Shown: piece by piece, positions 28,001-43,000 of the stretch
Layout of the letters: every line of letters begins with the position of its first letter
How positions within the stretch are numbered: position 1 is the first letter of the stretch
Assembly (NCBI GenBank): GCA_013398955.1
Contig: VWPU01009578.1
Location: forward strand, 48,081 to 112,080
DNA length: 64,000 nt
Origin: Callaeas wilsoni
Taxonomy: Eukaryota; Chordata; Aves; Passeriformes; Callaeidae
Reading direction: 5' to 3'
Notes under the pieces: generated by a model
The model's database searches: none
Told to the model about the DNA's origin: nothing
Seen by the model: only the letters and a program-made list of their open reading frames with translations
Position numbers and translations under genes: made by a program

Positions 28001-31000
28001 CATTTGGTGGAAAAATCTGCTGCCTTTTGGGGCTTAGACGATTTACTTACTTGTTTTAGTCCACAGCTCCCACCTTCCATTTTGTTTGCAGTAGGTTCAT
28101 TTTAATGGTATGAGTTTTTGTTCATTTTTTGGTGATTTTTTTCTGCTGTTAATTTCTTTAATTGTTGGTCGGAAGAACTGATTAGGACAGGAACTGGTGT
28201 GATGTATATTTGTTGTTAGAATTCTCAAGTCAAATGGAGGTAAACAAAGAGTGTAGAGACCTGGAATTCCAGCTTAACCTACAGGTAGGTAGATATGATT
28301 TAGAGGTGTGTTTGGGCATATACTTGGATGTAGTTGGATTGATCTTGGTCCTCAATTCCTGACCATTTGCTGGCAGTGCCATTTGATGCACATCTGTCCA
28401 GCTTGGGGTTGGAAAGCTATACCTTTCCAAAGTCTGTGATTCAGGAGCAAGATGTACATACCTTCCTTATTCTGACTTGCTAAAGCTTCCGCACTGCTTA
28501 ATAAGGCTGCTGCAAGTGGGTCAATGAGTCGCCTTTATCCATTTGAATACTGTGTAGAGGGACTTTAATATTTAGATGACTTTTAATGTAAAGTAGAAAC
28601 AATGGTTTGCTGAAAAGGAAATAGTAATCCCTTCATAAAGAATTTTGACCAAGATATAAGGATGCCTGTATGACTTTAAAAACACATTGTAAGCATTTTG
28701 GCTGGCCTATTTCAGATGTACTTTTGGCCATGGAGGCCCCTGCATAGGACTGCAGCATTCCCCAGACAGCTGAGGTTTTAGACTTAGCTTAGAGCTGTGG
28801 AAGGTGACCGTGCCTCCTGATGGAGACCTACCTCCAACAGTGTTAGCAACAAACACAAGAGATGACACTTCTCAGAAGCTGAAAAATTGTCATATTGTGG
28901 CAGAAATCTTAGTCTGAAACATGGAATGGAAACTGGTTTAATAAATTAAAACTTGGAAATTATTTGATAACACACAAGTCTCCAACTTGGCCATTAATTT
29001 TATTGGACATTGCATCTAAAGTTCCAAAGATTAATATTTGGACTTGATGATCTTAAAGATTTATTTCAATCCTTATGATTCTATGGTGCATATTTATTGT
29101 TCAATAGTAGTAGTCTAAAAGTATCAAATAAATTTATCTCAAAATGTCATTAAATGGTACAATCCAAGTATAACTAATCCAGTATGACTAATCCAGAGTG
29201 GGGAAGAGTATGTAACAGCTTTTAATATAAATGCAAAGCTATAGCGGAAGTGAAAGACTCTTTTCTTTCAACTTACATACACTTACCACAGAAATGATAC
29301 AGTGGGCAATAGACCACATGGAATAATTTTTTTTAATTTAAATTGCTGGGGGTTTGTACCTGCAGGAAAAAATGCACAAGCTTTTGGAAGTCTATGAGCG
29401 CCTGGGTGGTGAAGAGGATATTGTTAACCCAGCCAATGAGCTCATTAAAGAAGGACACATTCAGAAACTTTCAGCAAAGAATGGCACAGCACAGGATAGG
29501 TATTTATTCCTGGTGAGTGTTTTAGTTGCTCTTTTATTTCCAGGGTTGTGTTCAGGTTGGACAGCCTAGGAGTAAACTGGTCTAGTGGAAGGGGTCCCTT
29601 CTCATGGCAGGGGATGGAACAAGATAGGCTTTAAGGTCCCTTCCAACCCAAACCACCCTTTGAATCTATGATTCTGTGTTATTTTTCCATCTTCCTAAGC
29701 TCAAAGACAAAAAATACTCACCAGCTCAGCCCAGCTACTCCTTCTGAGCCGCAGTTTTCTCTTGAAGCTTTTTCCTCAAAGATTTCCTTCTTTCTTCCAT
29801 GCTGTGCCTTTGCTGATGCCTTGTCAGGCCCAAAGCGGTCTTTTCCATCTCCCTCCTCAGAGGCTGAGTTTTCGCAGAGCGCCACAGGAGGTAGTTTCCA
29901 GCCAAACCACCTTGCTGCAGAAGATGGCCAGCTCTCACTGGCACTGGGAGACGAACTCCTGTGCTTTCAAGGCAGTCAAATTCAGAGGGAGAGGCAGAAG
30001 GGAGAAGTGACTGGCTGACATGTTTCTGTCTGCCCACTTCATTTGGTAATGGTCCATCAGCCTCACTTTCACCTTTCATCTCTTCTTGAGAACTATGTTT
30101 TAGAGTAAAACACACCAGAGCCCTAAACTTTCACAATGCAGACTGTGTCCAGCATGCAACTGCCTAAGTTAAACTCTTGCCTCCTTGCAGTTTAACAGCA
30201 TGGTGCTGTACTGTGTGCCAAAACTGAGGCTGATCGGCCAGAAGTTCAGTGTCCGAGAGAAGATGGACATTGCAGGACTGCAGGTTTGCATCTCTTCTTT
30301 TCCCTTTTTTTAATGCTTCTTGATAGTTTTGGATCCTTGCTGAATCCAAACACATAACATTATATGAATGTAAAAACATAATAAAATTCTAAAATCTGGC
30401 TTTGGATCACTTTGGGTCAATGCAGCTTTTCTACTACAAGAAAGACCTTAAGGTGCTGGAGTGTGTCCAGAGAAGCACAACAGAGCTGGGGAAGGGTCTG
30501 GAGCACAAGTCTGATGAGAGAGCTGGGGGAATTCTGTCTGGAGATAAACAGTGAGACCTTCTCGCTCTCTGCAACTGCATGAAGGGTGGGTGTAGCCAGG
30601 TGGGGGTTGGCCTCTTCTCACAGGTGACAGGATGAGAGGAAGCGGCCTCAAGTTGCATCAAGGGAGGTTTAGGTTGGCTATTAGGGAATATTTCTTCATT
30701 GAAATGATTGTCCAGCCCTGGCACAAGCTGCCATGGGAAGTGGTGAAGTCACCGTCTCTGGAAGTGTTCAAAAAACATATGGATGTGGCACTTGAGAACA
30801 TGGTTTTGTGGTGAATGTGATGATGCTGTTTTGATGCTTGGACTTGAGGATCTTAAAGGTCTTTTCCAACCTTAATGATTCTATGATTGTATCTTTTTTT
30901 GGTTTTTTTTTGGTTGGTTGGTGTTACAAACCGGTTTAACACAGAAGACCAAAGGAAACTAAGCCTCTGTGAATAAAACGGATCAAACCTAGAAAGGTTT

Positions 31001-34000
31001 GAAATATACCCCAAAACTTGATTAAAACCAAATGAGGTTAGATGTGCTTTTTACAGGTCCAAGAAATTGCCAAGCAAAATGTGGCTCATACATTTTCCAT
31101 AACAGGAAAGAAGAGATCATTGGAACTACAAGCCAGGTATGGTACTTGTTCTGTCTTTGAAGGTTTGTGAATATGTATGGGGAAATTGATCTACGGGCTG
31201 TGCTAGTGTGACAGAGCTTTAAATCACGAGGTGAGCAGTGGAGGTGGGTAACTTAGATATGTAAGAGAATGTTGGTCCTAAGTCAAAGTGTTGACTTAGT
31301 TGCAGGGCTATGTTGATTGCCCTTATTGAATAATTACAGTGTTTATAGTAGTGCTTGTAGGGTCCACTGTGTCAACAATTCAAGTATTTTTGGCATTTGG
31401 TAATAATTACTGTCAATAATTGTCAATAATTATCAATAATGTTTATAAAATAGTGGATAGCAAAGCTAAAAAACTAATGGATATAAAACTGTGAAGCTGT
31501 GAATTGAATTTGCTGAAAATATTGTAAGTAGAATGATGCTGTTTTCTCTATATTTCTTTTGTTTTAACAGGACAGAAGAGGAGAAGAGGGAATGGATTCA
31601 AGTTAGTACAAAGCACCAGTGATAAGGAGGGCAATCACCATGCAGGCAGCATTTGAAATTATCATCTTGGGGTTCTGAATTAATGTGGCTGTGCAGGGAA
31701 GCTGGGTGGGCCAGTCTAGTGGAGCTGCTCATGGAGAAGTGTGGAGCCCAGTCAGGGTCCCAGTGCTGACCAGATGGCCCCAGAAAGTATCTGGGGGTTC
31801 CAACTGGGCTCCCCTTTCCTGCATTCCTCAAGCCCAATATGAGAAGAGGCTGAGGCATCAGACCTTGTATATTCTTGCAGTTTAACTTGTAGAGACAGTG
31901 TCTGATGGCAGTCTTAGATTTTAACTTAAACAATAATGGGTTAACACCACCACTTAAGGTTTTTAAATTTCCCTTTTATTTATACAAGTGTAAGGGTTAT
32001 TCATCAAATGATAATCCTACCCATCTTCCTATAAGAGAAATTTTTTTTGTGATGCTTCTCATCTTCACTGACATTTTTGTCTCAGGTCATTCAAGCCACA
32101 ATAGAAAAGCACAAACAGAATAGTGAGACATTCAGAGCTTTCAATAGCTCTTTTTCACAAGAGGAGGAGCATCTTCCTGATTCCTCAGTAAGTACCAGTG
32201 CTTAATTCTTCTTTGCCAGAACAGTTTTACTAGCAGTTAAGACTCGCACAGCTAACTTTAAAATAGTGGGGTCTTGTCCTGGACTTTTATATGACATTAC
32301 AGGGCAGTCGTCTCCATTTCTCTGGCTCTCATATCTGTACCACAATTACTCAGCTGTGCAGATACAGAATAAATTACCCAGGGCAATTCATTCCAGAGAG
32401 CCATCAGTCATGTTTTTCAGGCTGGTGGCTTTTTTAGCAGAACAGGTGTAATTCCTCAGTGTTATGAGTGCTTAGCTGTCTGGAATGTTGTTTGTGTCCC
32501 TGGGAGATTTTGTTCATCGCTTTTCCCCATCTCATCAGAGATGCATTTTGGGATTATTTCTTTGATGTTAATTTATTATTATTTAAAATATTTTAAAGAC
32601 TCAGAAGGAAAAGGATGTATTTTAAAAGAATCTTAAAATACTGTCTTATAGATAGTACATCTATTTCAGAAAAATACTCTTCAACTAAATATGTAAAATA
32701 GTCTTGAAAATTTATTGTTTCTCTACAGCCATAAGGTATCACTCTGTCACTCTGTGTCATGTTTGCTAGGAATTTTGTTTTAGAAGTATTCACATCAGGA
32801 CAGTATCTCTCCATTCAACTTGAAAATGATGGTGATAACCTTAGCCACAGGCATTTGCTACAAGATGAAGAGGAACGGGGCCTGGGAGAGCAAAATATTT
32901 AGAAATATCATACAGCGCTGCCTGTGACTTTATGACTTCAGACATGGTAGATCTTGGAGCAGAGAGAGAGAGACAGTCCATCTGCAGAGACTGAACTTTG
33001 GGAGCTTTTTATCTTCTCCTTCCCTTGCCTCCTAAGCTGTTTTTTTGGGGTTTTTTTGTTTTGGGTTTTTTTTTTTTTTGTTTTTTACCTTTTTTTGTTT
33101 TTTTTTTTTTTTTGTGTTTTTTTTGTTTTGTTTTGTTTTGGTACCTAACCATTTTTGGCATCTCTCTTTGGAGATTCAGGACCAATTCAGTGACTCAATA
33201 ATCCGGAAATCTGCCTGATTTCCCAGGGGCCTCAGGAGAGATGTTGGATATGCCTTTCATCCCAGCATAATCAGGCTGACAGTGAAGATCTTCTCAACGC
33301 TCCATGCAGTCTAGAATCCTGCTACTGATAGCAGCCAACGACGAGCAATTTTCAGAATCTGGCATAGTTTACTTATCCTGAACTATTAATCAGCTAAAAA
33401 TACTAGGGAAAAAAATAGAAAATAATCAATTCATGCCTATATTTTTCAGTTAACTCACAGCTGCATTCAGAGCCAGGATGCTTTGATAGAAAAAAATCTT
33501 TTGCTAATAAGCAAACTAATAAGCACACTTCTTTCTTTGTAATTAAGACACAGCATCTGGTCAACTCCATTATTATTATCTTGCTTTGTAAATTCAATTT
33601 GATTTTGCTTCTGTGTTCATGGTGTAGCCACATATTTATACTCTACTCTTCATAAAAGTCAAGCAGAGCAGGAGTCTGGTTTATCCCTGGCTGTGATATT
33701 GACGCAGTCTGTACTGTAATTTCTTTAATGCCAAAATAACTGACTTGCATTTTTAGGAGATTAGCTTCTCTAGATAATCAGCTTTGAAAACCGATGTCAC
33801 AGCTAAATGTGACAGAAATTGCTGTCAGTTAAAAGGAGCTGAAGGTATTTCTGTTACGAAAACTGGATGAATTACTGAGAACATTCTTAACTGCAATACA
33901 CTGTGCTGGGTAGCATCCACCAGACATATCATCTATGGAATATTGGGCAGGAACTTTAGAGGACAAAGTGACTCTTTTTTTCTCTCTCATGAGTCAAGAA

Positions 34001-37000
34001 ATAGATAGTCATGGATTCCTGGCTGAATCTATAAGAGCTACTAAAAATTAGCCTGTAAAAAAAGAGTCAAATTGTTTTCCTCCCATCCTTGGCCATACAT
34101 TTTCTATGTTACAGTGCTTAGGACTGGTTGCAGCTCATGACAAGTGCATGCAGCTCATGACAAGTGCATGCAGCTCTGACGATGCTTGTGTTTCCCTGCT
34201 GACTCACTTAAGCTCAGACCAGCATTTTAGGCTGGTGTCAGCTTGAAATCTGCCTACAGAAGACTTGTGGTTTCTGGGAGGTGCAGAGATGTGAAATTTG
34301 ACCTGACTCTTAAGATTATGCCTGTGCAGGTCTTCAGCAATCAATGAACTCTCACCTGTCAGGAGGGGAGTATTCAGTGTTATTGCCAATCAGTGCCAGG
34401 CAGGGTAATGGTAGCAGTAGTCTTTTTAAAAAGTCTATTTAGAAAGCTTTCAGGTTCCTTTGTGGTTTAGTTCCTCCATTTTCACCTGCAGCATTTCCAG
34501 GCTATGAGAAGGGTGTTCTTAAAGCCACCAAAATGTTCCCAAGGAAAAGGACCTCTTTCACCACTGCTTCATCTCAGAAGAGTTGGAGGCTCCTGGTGTG
34601 GCAATGGACCCAGTTTGTGCAGTCTTGGAAGGCTGGCAAGGAAAAGTGCTGCAGAGAGCTGAGCTCTGTGGAAGTGGCATCCCTAAGATCTGAGACTGAG
34701 AATGCTTCTGTTAGTTAAATCATGAATGTTAGATGCTAAACCATCATTTTTCCCCTCCACGATTTCTGTCCCCATAGATCTGGGTGATTCTGACAAACAT
34801 GTCAATAACTGTATTCTTACCAGATCTTAGACACTGAGTGGCAATGGTAACGTAACAGGGAGAAGCCCTTTTGAAATATTTTCCAGGTAAGAGTAGAGGG
34901 TATTTGATTTTTAGCCTATTATTCCAAATAAAAAAACAGATATGGGGATCTGAATAGGCGACTGAAGAAATTTACTGTTTTCCCTAAATTTGCTGAGGGT
35001 TTTCTTGAGCTCTTCTTCAAACCCTGTTTTTTCTCCATATTTTTCTTTTTCCAAGTCCTGTCACAGTACACAGATGTCCTTTTACTAGGCAGAGAAAAAC
35101 CCTGGATTGATTAGGATTCCAGTGAAAAGAACCCCTTTTGCAGAGGGCTGAGGAACAGATGATGGTGTGAACACCTTAGGGTTGCTGAGTTTTTGCAGAG
35201 GCAGAAATAGCTGGTTAGAGCTGAGTACTGATGCTTCCCTTAATTCAATGGAATTCCCTGACGAAGTACTCTAGGGTGACACAGCCCTGGCTGCAGGGGA
35301 TGAATTCTCTCCTTTCTTTGTTCTAAAGAGTTGATTGATTGTATTAGAATATAAATAGACCCAATGAAGCATCAGAATGAATAGCTCTTCAATTTGGCCA
35401 CTTAAACATAGATTAAACCTTTTTGCTTTAAAATGAAATGAAGCCAGAGTGCCAAAATGCACTGGCCATTTGCATAATCTCGAAATAAGCCATGTTGTCT
35501 GATTGGCAAAGGAAGAATGATCTATGGGAATAAGAGGAGAATTCATCATAAAGAATCTAGTGGTTTGAGAACCCTGTGTAAACTAGCAAACGTCCTGTAA
35601 ATTAATTGCAGGTGAGGTGGTTTTCCTTTCATTTTAGAATGTAGGCTACGATTTTGGTACTCAATGTATGAAGCTTGTTATTTGCCCTCTACATGTATTG
35701 AATACTATTGAATGTATATATATCTATATTTATGGGATACATATAGATATATGAATATTATATATGAACTCTATAGGAATATGTATAGATATACAAACAT
35801 CTCTGTGTATTTAGTACATATACATCTCTATGACTGAATAAATAGAGATGCCACTTCACATGTATTTAGGGATTGAGATGTATTACAAAGAAGAAAAATT
35901 TAACAGAGTAGTGTTTGAATTGAGTAAATTTTGTTCCTCTCAGAATCAAGTGCCTTCACAGAGCCCTTGCTGGTTTGGCTGGCAGGCTCCGATAGAGCAG
36001 TGTCCTTCAAACCATGGCACTGGCTTTCTGCAGCATGTGGGGGACAGGCACAGGTTGCACTCAAAGGCAGGTTGGCAATTCACCACGATCTGTAAAGTCA
36101 TCCACATCAGAGCCCACCCCATATTTGAGGGTGGCTGAGCACATGTGCAACGTGTGCACCTGGGCTGGTGGAAGGTGCCCCTGCTCATGGCAGGGGGCTG
36201 GAACAAGATGAGCTTTAAGGTCCTTTTCAACTCAGACCATTCTATGATTCTGTGATCTGATTTTATGAATTAAAGTGTACTCACAAGCAAAGAGTTGAAG
36301 GGCTAAAAACAAACCCTTTTTCTTTTCTCTCCCCCCCACCCCCGGCCTTGTTTTTCTTTCGTTTTCTTTTCAATGTTTAATATATTTGAGGAAGAATGTC
36401 CATGTTGAAACTGTTCTATGTCATTGTGTTTCTCCTCAGATAGCCAGCACCAGCTCGGTGGAATCAATGCCAGGAGCAGATGGTGGTGGTGCTTTAGGAG
36501 GGGTGAGTAATTTGAAGCTAATACTTTAGTCAGAGCAGCGTTGGGAGGTGGGTTACGTTTCTTTTGTAGCAGGAAAAAAATCGTACTTCAATAGAGGTTT
36601 TATAGGGTTTACATCCTGCTGTCTTCTGGCTGCAGCTGTGCTGTCATCAGCTTCCTGGCTAAGTTATACCCATAGCTACTTGCCATTTGCAGCATCAGGG
36701 AATTTGAATCCTGCTCAGATACATCAGAAAAACCAGGAAATAAACTCTCCAACCAGTGTGCTGGATTAGAAAGCTGACATTACTTTATTAACAGTGCTGG
36801 ATGTGTGGGGGTTTCTCCTGAAAGCATGCATAGACTTCTTAAAGCAATGTAACTCGTTGGGTAATGGATATATGCTGCATATGCATCAGAGTTGTTCCTT
36901 CAGTTTGTAGCACTGGATTTGGAGAGAGGGAGGTTTGTGTGGGCTTTTTTTGTTTGTTTGGGTTTTTTGTGGTCATTTGTTTGTTTGTTTTGTGTGTGTA

Positions 37001-40000
37001 TGTGTTTGTTTTTGTTTGGTTTTGTGTGCATGTGCTTAAATTGTGATAGGGAGCTACATAGATTGCTTGGAGGGAGAAGGGCAAAAAGAGACCTATCTGA
37101 CTAATGCTGTTGCATTGTGTAACTCAGGATTTCATCTCCAGAACCAAATTTTGAGTAACACTTCTTCCAGTATGCTTTCCATGTTTCTGCTAGTGCAGAG
37201 GAAGAGATGATAGTACTTTCATTTGTCTCTGGCCTGTAAAACATTGCCTGCCACAAAAGCAAAATATACTTTCAAAGGTATTTTTCATTTTGCTCAGTAC
37301 AAAGGCTATGACTGCTGCTGAGTCAAACCCAAGGGTTTGAGTCTTTAATAAGATCTCTTTTTCTATCATTCTTCTCTCTCTTCTAGAATAAAAGATTTTC
37401 AGGAAATGCCTAGGGTCAGTTGAATTTACTGAAAATTAGCCTCAACAAGCACAAACAACCGCCAAAAATACCCTTACCTGTAGAGACGTGCTATAGGATG
37501 TTATGTATTAGCATGATGATTTTAGTAACAAAGGAGCCATTTAGCAGCTCCTCCAGGCCTCTGGCCAAGGTTGGAACCTTTTGGTAGAGTGCACAGTGTA
37601 AATGCAAAGCTGTTAAACAAGCCAGCAACCTGACCTATACAAAAAACAGGTTAAAAGTGTTTGTGATTAGTGTGCTCCTTGCTGATTATTTTTTGTTCTC
37701 ACTTCACATTTTCGCTTAACAATTTTTTCTTCATTTATAGTCAGTTTTGTGATGAGTGTTTTGTGCCTTGAGTTACAAATGCTATATTGAGTGAGCTACA
37801 TAAAAAAAGGATGTTTTATAGTATTAAAAAAACCCAACAAACCCACATAAAAATTTTGGTTAGTCTTAAGTATCTTTGGGAAATGTAAATTTTATTTGTA
37901 ATTAAATAAAAAGTTGTATCTTTTTAGTTGATCATAAATAGTCGTGCCAGTGACTTGCATAGCATATCTTGGTACGTTAAGTAATTTTCCTTAAATCATG
38001 TATTTAAAGAAAAATTTTATTCCTGACATAGAAATAAAAATGGAGTTTATAAAAAAAAATACCCCAAATTGTGTACTATTGTTCTGGGCTCTAATTTTGC
38101 TAAAAATGGATAATATCAATATGAATAATAAATAAAAATGTTAGTCGCAGCTTCAGAAAATATGAGTTTTTAGTGCTGACATACCTTTAGTAACAGCTTA
38201 GTGAGAGCACACGCAATACATTGTGTGCTCAACAGCTTCACATGCAAACCACTTGGTGGTAGTGGTGACCAGCAAACTGGGAGCTCCGTCCTGTGCTTCC
38301 CCAGCCTGCGCAAGAGGCTTCTGGGATTTTCTTCAGTGTTCACATTTGCATAACCAGACAGTGAAATCCTACTGCAGGAAGGATCATCTGCTTGTCTACA
38401 GCATCATGGTGATGCCTTTGAATTTTAGCTTTTATGTTTTTCATGTATTTGTATTCCTGTAATTCTCTGGTGTAGAACTCTCAGCTCCATACAGAGTGTT
38501 AGCTAGTGCTTTCCCATTTTGGTCAGACACAGCAATTCCTCCCTAGGCCTGGGAATCAAGGACACCTCACTGTCTCAGGCCCTGAGAAATGTAAACAAAA
38601 GTGAGTTGGAGGGGAGCAAACTTGGGTTAAATGACTTCATTACCCAAAGCTCTAATTGGAAGATATGCAAATGGACCAAACTCATAAAAGTGTGAAAACC
38701 CAGGACCCATCATCCATTTTTGGATGTAGCCCCTGGGGGGGCTTTGTCTGCCCTAAATCTACCTGAAGGCCCTTCAATAAATATAACTGCTCTTTATTCC
38801 CTTAATTTTGTCTGGCCTCTGTTTTAGGTAGCCCATCAAGGCATCAGTGGTAGCTCTCTGCTGAATTGTCCTGCTGCTCTGCACTGCAAGTGCAGTTTAT
38901 GCTCAGACTTCTGTGTGCAGGAGGAAATACGAGCCTGTGGAAAATGTCTTACACGTAACCTTGCATGTATAATGTTGGCATGTAGAGAAACAAACTAAAA
39001 GATTACAAAGAACAAAATTTGCTATATAATTTTAAATTATTTTTCACCTATAGTAAGCATTTCCAGAAGTACCTGTGGATGTTCTACCCCATTGTGGGTT
39101 GTTCCAAATAGTTAATTTATAAATGGAAAATATACCTGTAAGAGCATAATGAGAAGAAAAAGAATTGAAACTGCTTTGTAGCTCATGTTTCTGCTCATGT
39201 AAGAGTCTTATCAGACTGTATCTCTGAGTTACATGAGCATCACTGGGGCTGAATTTCTACCTGCTGGCCCAGACAGAATGAAATACCTGGCACAGAGAAG
39301 CTGTGGCTGCCCCTGGATCCCTGGCAGTGCTCAAGGCCAGGTTGGACAGGGCTTGGAGCAGCCTGGGACCATGGAAGGTGTCCTCCTGCCCATGGCAGGG
39401 GCTGGATGAGGTGAGCTTTAAGGTTGCTTCCAACCCAAACCATTCTGAGACTGTGTGATTCTCTGACTATATAGCAAGTAATAAATAACGGTAACAGCAG
39501 TCTCCTAAGCCCCCTGGTTTTCTTGCTGTTCCTACCAGCTTTTTGGTGACTCTTCCCTGCATTTCAAAAGCAAATGGAGGCTGCATAGTTCACTAAGTTC
39601 AGATGTCTGCTTACCTAAGAAGGCCAGCCACAGGCCTTCATCTTGCAGTCACATGAGTTGTACCTCTTGCTGGGATATATGCTATTTTTCTACCAAAATT
39701 TTAAAATTGGAGGAAATTGTCAAGATTTAGAGATTTAAATGTAGTAGTGTAAAAGCAAATTAGTAGTCAAATTAGGCTAGTCTGAAGGAAGTAGATCCTG
39801 GCTCTGAACAGATTTTATGTGAGCTTTTTTTCCTGTCAGACTCAGCAGCTTCAAAACAGAGTTGGGTATACTGAGAAAGATGAGAAATATGGCAATTATT
39901 CAAGCTCATTAGTATCAAGATGCTGAAGCGAGACCAGCTCTGTGTTAGCATCCCTTTTAACAAGCATTAGCAGTAAATAAAGTAGCTTGTGTAATAAAGG

Positions 40001-43000
40001 ACACCGTTGCAAAGTGACAGTTAAATTTATCTCCGATGAACAATGTGAGTTACCAATGCATGTCCTTGTTTGCTACAAAAGCCTCTCTGTTCAGATGATG
40101 TGTTAAGAGTATGTGGCAAGGTCACCTGAGCCATCACTGGGTGGGATGAGGGCACTGCCAGCACAGGAAGGTCTTGTTTTCACAGGAATGGAAAGCAATT
40201 TTTTAAAAATTCTTTTTCACTGTCAGCAATTAAATAACATATTATTGAAAAAGTCTTTCTTCTATAATAGCTCACTGGAATTTGCCAAGTAATAAAGACT
40301 TTTTCATTTTTATTGTCTTTTCTGCAGCTACAATAGCAATGTTTCAAACTCTCGTGTTCTCACTGTATTCTCACAATGTTGAGAAATACTGTGAAAGATT
40401 GCTGGCATTCATCAAACACTTAAGGGCATCTTTATATGGGGCCTTTTTGGATTAGTGAAGTTAGTGTTAAGTGCTTGTTATATGCTACAGTGTAAGTTAT
40501 AGTATAATGGTGTAAAATAGAAGCTCATGAAGAACTGTCCTAACAAGTCTTGCCAAATAAAATACACTTTCTGCCTTCTTTCTTTGTCCAATATATGGGT
40601 CATGTACTTTTGGAAGTGGACACTGTCCAGACTGTTCCACACTGAGGAGGAAGTCAGATAGAAGATCTGTTAGAGAAAATATTCAACTTGAGTCTTATCT
40701 GTGTTGTAGCGCATGCATATGGGAGACAATGGATGTTCCTAGTGAAGAACAACCCAATTAACCAGTTTCCACATGAAGCAGCCCACTTGATTCATAGTAG
40801 AGGAACTCCAGCTTTTTTCTTATGTAGGTGCCTACATGTAGGTGCCTACTGAAAGCCAAAAATTGGTTTTGTCTAGCATTTGTTGTGATTATCTTCCAGT
40901 CAGAGCTCACAGGGCTAAATGGTGTTTTCGCTTCATTTTTGCTCTTGCCATTCCAATAATACCAGTGTAATTGTGGTTAATACAAGAATCAAAAGACCTG
41001 TTATGCTATATGCAGATTTGAACTGTTAAGATGAGAAAAAATAAAGCTGACCAGTGAGGAAGTGCTCTGATCTGACAACTTAAGGGCAATCCATCCCTCA
41101 CTAGTGGAAAGATAATCAGGCTTCTAAAACATTAAATCACATTAACACCAAAATCAGAGTGAGAAACAGCTGACTTTAGTCAATATGTGTGATACAAATA
41201 AAAAAGTTACTCTGGAAGCTGCTGATCAGTCAAAGCTTCTGGAACCAGCCTTATTATCTGTCTGTAGTTGTAGGAGTCTGACAGAGCCTGGAAGGAAAGA
41301 CTGGCCAATGACTCGTCCTAGTCATTGTTCCATTCAGTGTCACAGTGGTTATAGCTGGATCTTTACATAAAAGTGAAATACTGCTCTCTGCTCCAAAGTG
41401 GGAGGACTTGGATTTGCAGACATTCTGTTTTGATGAGCAATTAATATGTGTTTTTATGGGGTTATAGTGATTATCCTGAATGAACAAACCTGTGACTGCA
41501 CTTCATCAATCTGAATTGCCAAACATCCTATGTGCTTGTACACAAGTTTGAAACATTGCTATTGCAGCCATAGAAAAGATTACAAAAAGTGAATGCAGTT
41601 GAGGTAATTAGTTGTGGGTTTGTTGTGTAATAGCATTGTAAGGCAGGGTGGTTCCAGTGGCTCTGCTGAAATACAATATGCTTTCCTCTGTAAGCATCCA
41701 AGGCAGACTTGAGGAGGCTGAAAGATGGGAGTGGTGTCAGCCTATGGAGTTTGATACTTTTTCTTTAATTGGCCTGAAAATCTCTTATTACTGGCTTCTG
41801 TACATTAGTCATAATCACTAAGGTGAGACCTTAAGGTGAATGGCAGGATTTTCCTGGGAAGGAGGGTTGGCAAGGAACCATGATCTGTCTGTCCTACACA
41901 GGACCTGATCTTGAGCAGTTGATTTCCAGAAAACATGTAAAATACCTCTACCCTTTAGTATTAGAGGAAATGTTTATTCTCTCGGCAGTTTGCTAAATTA
42001 TTGTGTGAAGCAAGCAAAAATGAAGAGAGTTATCAAACCTCTCTCAGGAAAGAGCTGTGCCAGAGGAATGTGGTGCAGCCAATCCTTTGGGTCTCCATGT
42101 GGATGCTGCTTGGCTCGGGAGGAGGAATAGTATGTATTTATTTTTAAAAAGAAAACAGAACAGAAAATCTACTTGAAGTTCAATGTGAAGTTGTATTTTT
42201 GTGATCTGCACGTTGGCACATTAATCATAGAATCATGGAATGGTTTGGGATGAAAGGGATGCTAAAGATCATCTCGTTCCAACCCCCGCCATGAGCAGAG
42301 ACACTTTCCACTGGACCAGGCTGCTCAGAGCTGTATCCAACCCAGCCTTGAACAACTCCAGGCATGGACAGTCCAGTTTATGCTGGATCCAGTAATGCTA
42401 TTCAGTTTATCAGAAAGTTGTGCAATGGGGTTTGCTGAGTGACTTTAGGTACCGACTTGGATTTAGACGCTAACCTTGCCTGGCCACCTAGACAGTTGAT
42501 AGAGCAGGTCCCTGGTGTGGGTGTTTCTGCCTTCCTGAGGAGCTTAATGCTTTATCTTGGGCTGGGAGGGAGCCTAAGAAAACTCCTAAATTAAGCATTT
42601 GAAGTTGAGTGGTGCAAAGTCCACTTTGAACACCATTCACTTCTTCAGTCTAGCCATTTTTCACCAAAATCTTCACATCTCCCCACCAAGGGAGGGAAGT
42701 TTACAACGCACACACAAAGTCAACATGTACCTTAAGAAAGGAAGACATGAGTGCTGGATGGGAAGCTTTTCTTGAGATTCTCACCTTGGTCATTCCTCCA
42801 CCTCCTCACTGACAGACAGGGAGAGGAGATTGCTCTGTGGCAGTAAGGAGATGAGTGGGCAGAGAGGGGCTGAGACCACATAATGTCCCCGCCAGAGACC
42901 ACTGATGGTTGAGCCAGCCATCCAGCTGAGGCAAGCAGCAGAGTTATGCAAATTCTTTCCTGAAATAGTGTGAACCCCAAAGAGGATCTTTGTCAGTGGA

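Larger units (their letters stand above)
32188..36439 (+). other. FGD3 intron, 4.3 kb
   Basis: Contains a T/G-rich simple repeat (33039-33141), a 20-bp tandem duplication (34129-34176), an AT-rich ATATAGATAT-type stretch (about 35700-35835) and a CR1 3' end (36160-36256). Confidence 0.7.

Noticed and set aside
29513..29569. Read-through of the DH-PH exon past its donor
   Set aside because: The gtgagt donor and exact continuation in the exon at 30191 show normal splicing.
31670..31870. GC-richer stretch with some CR1-like words
   Set aside because: No continuous match to CR1 ends or ORF2 could be followed, so it was not annotated.
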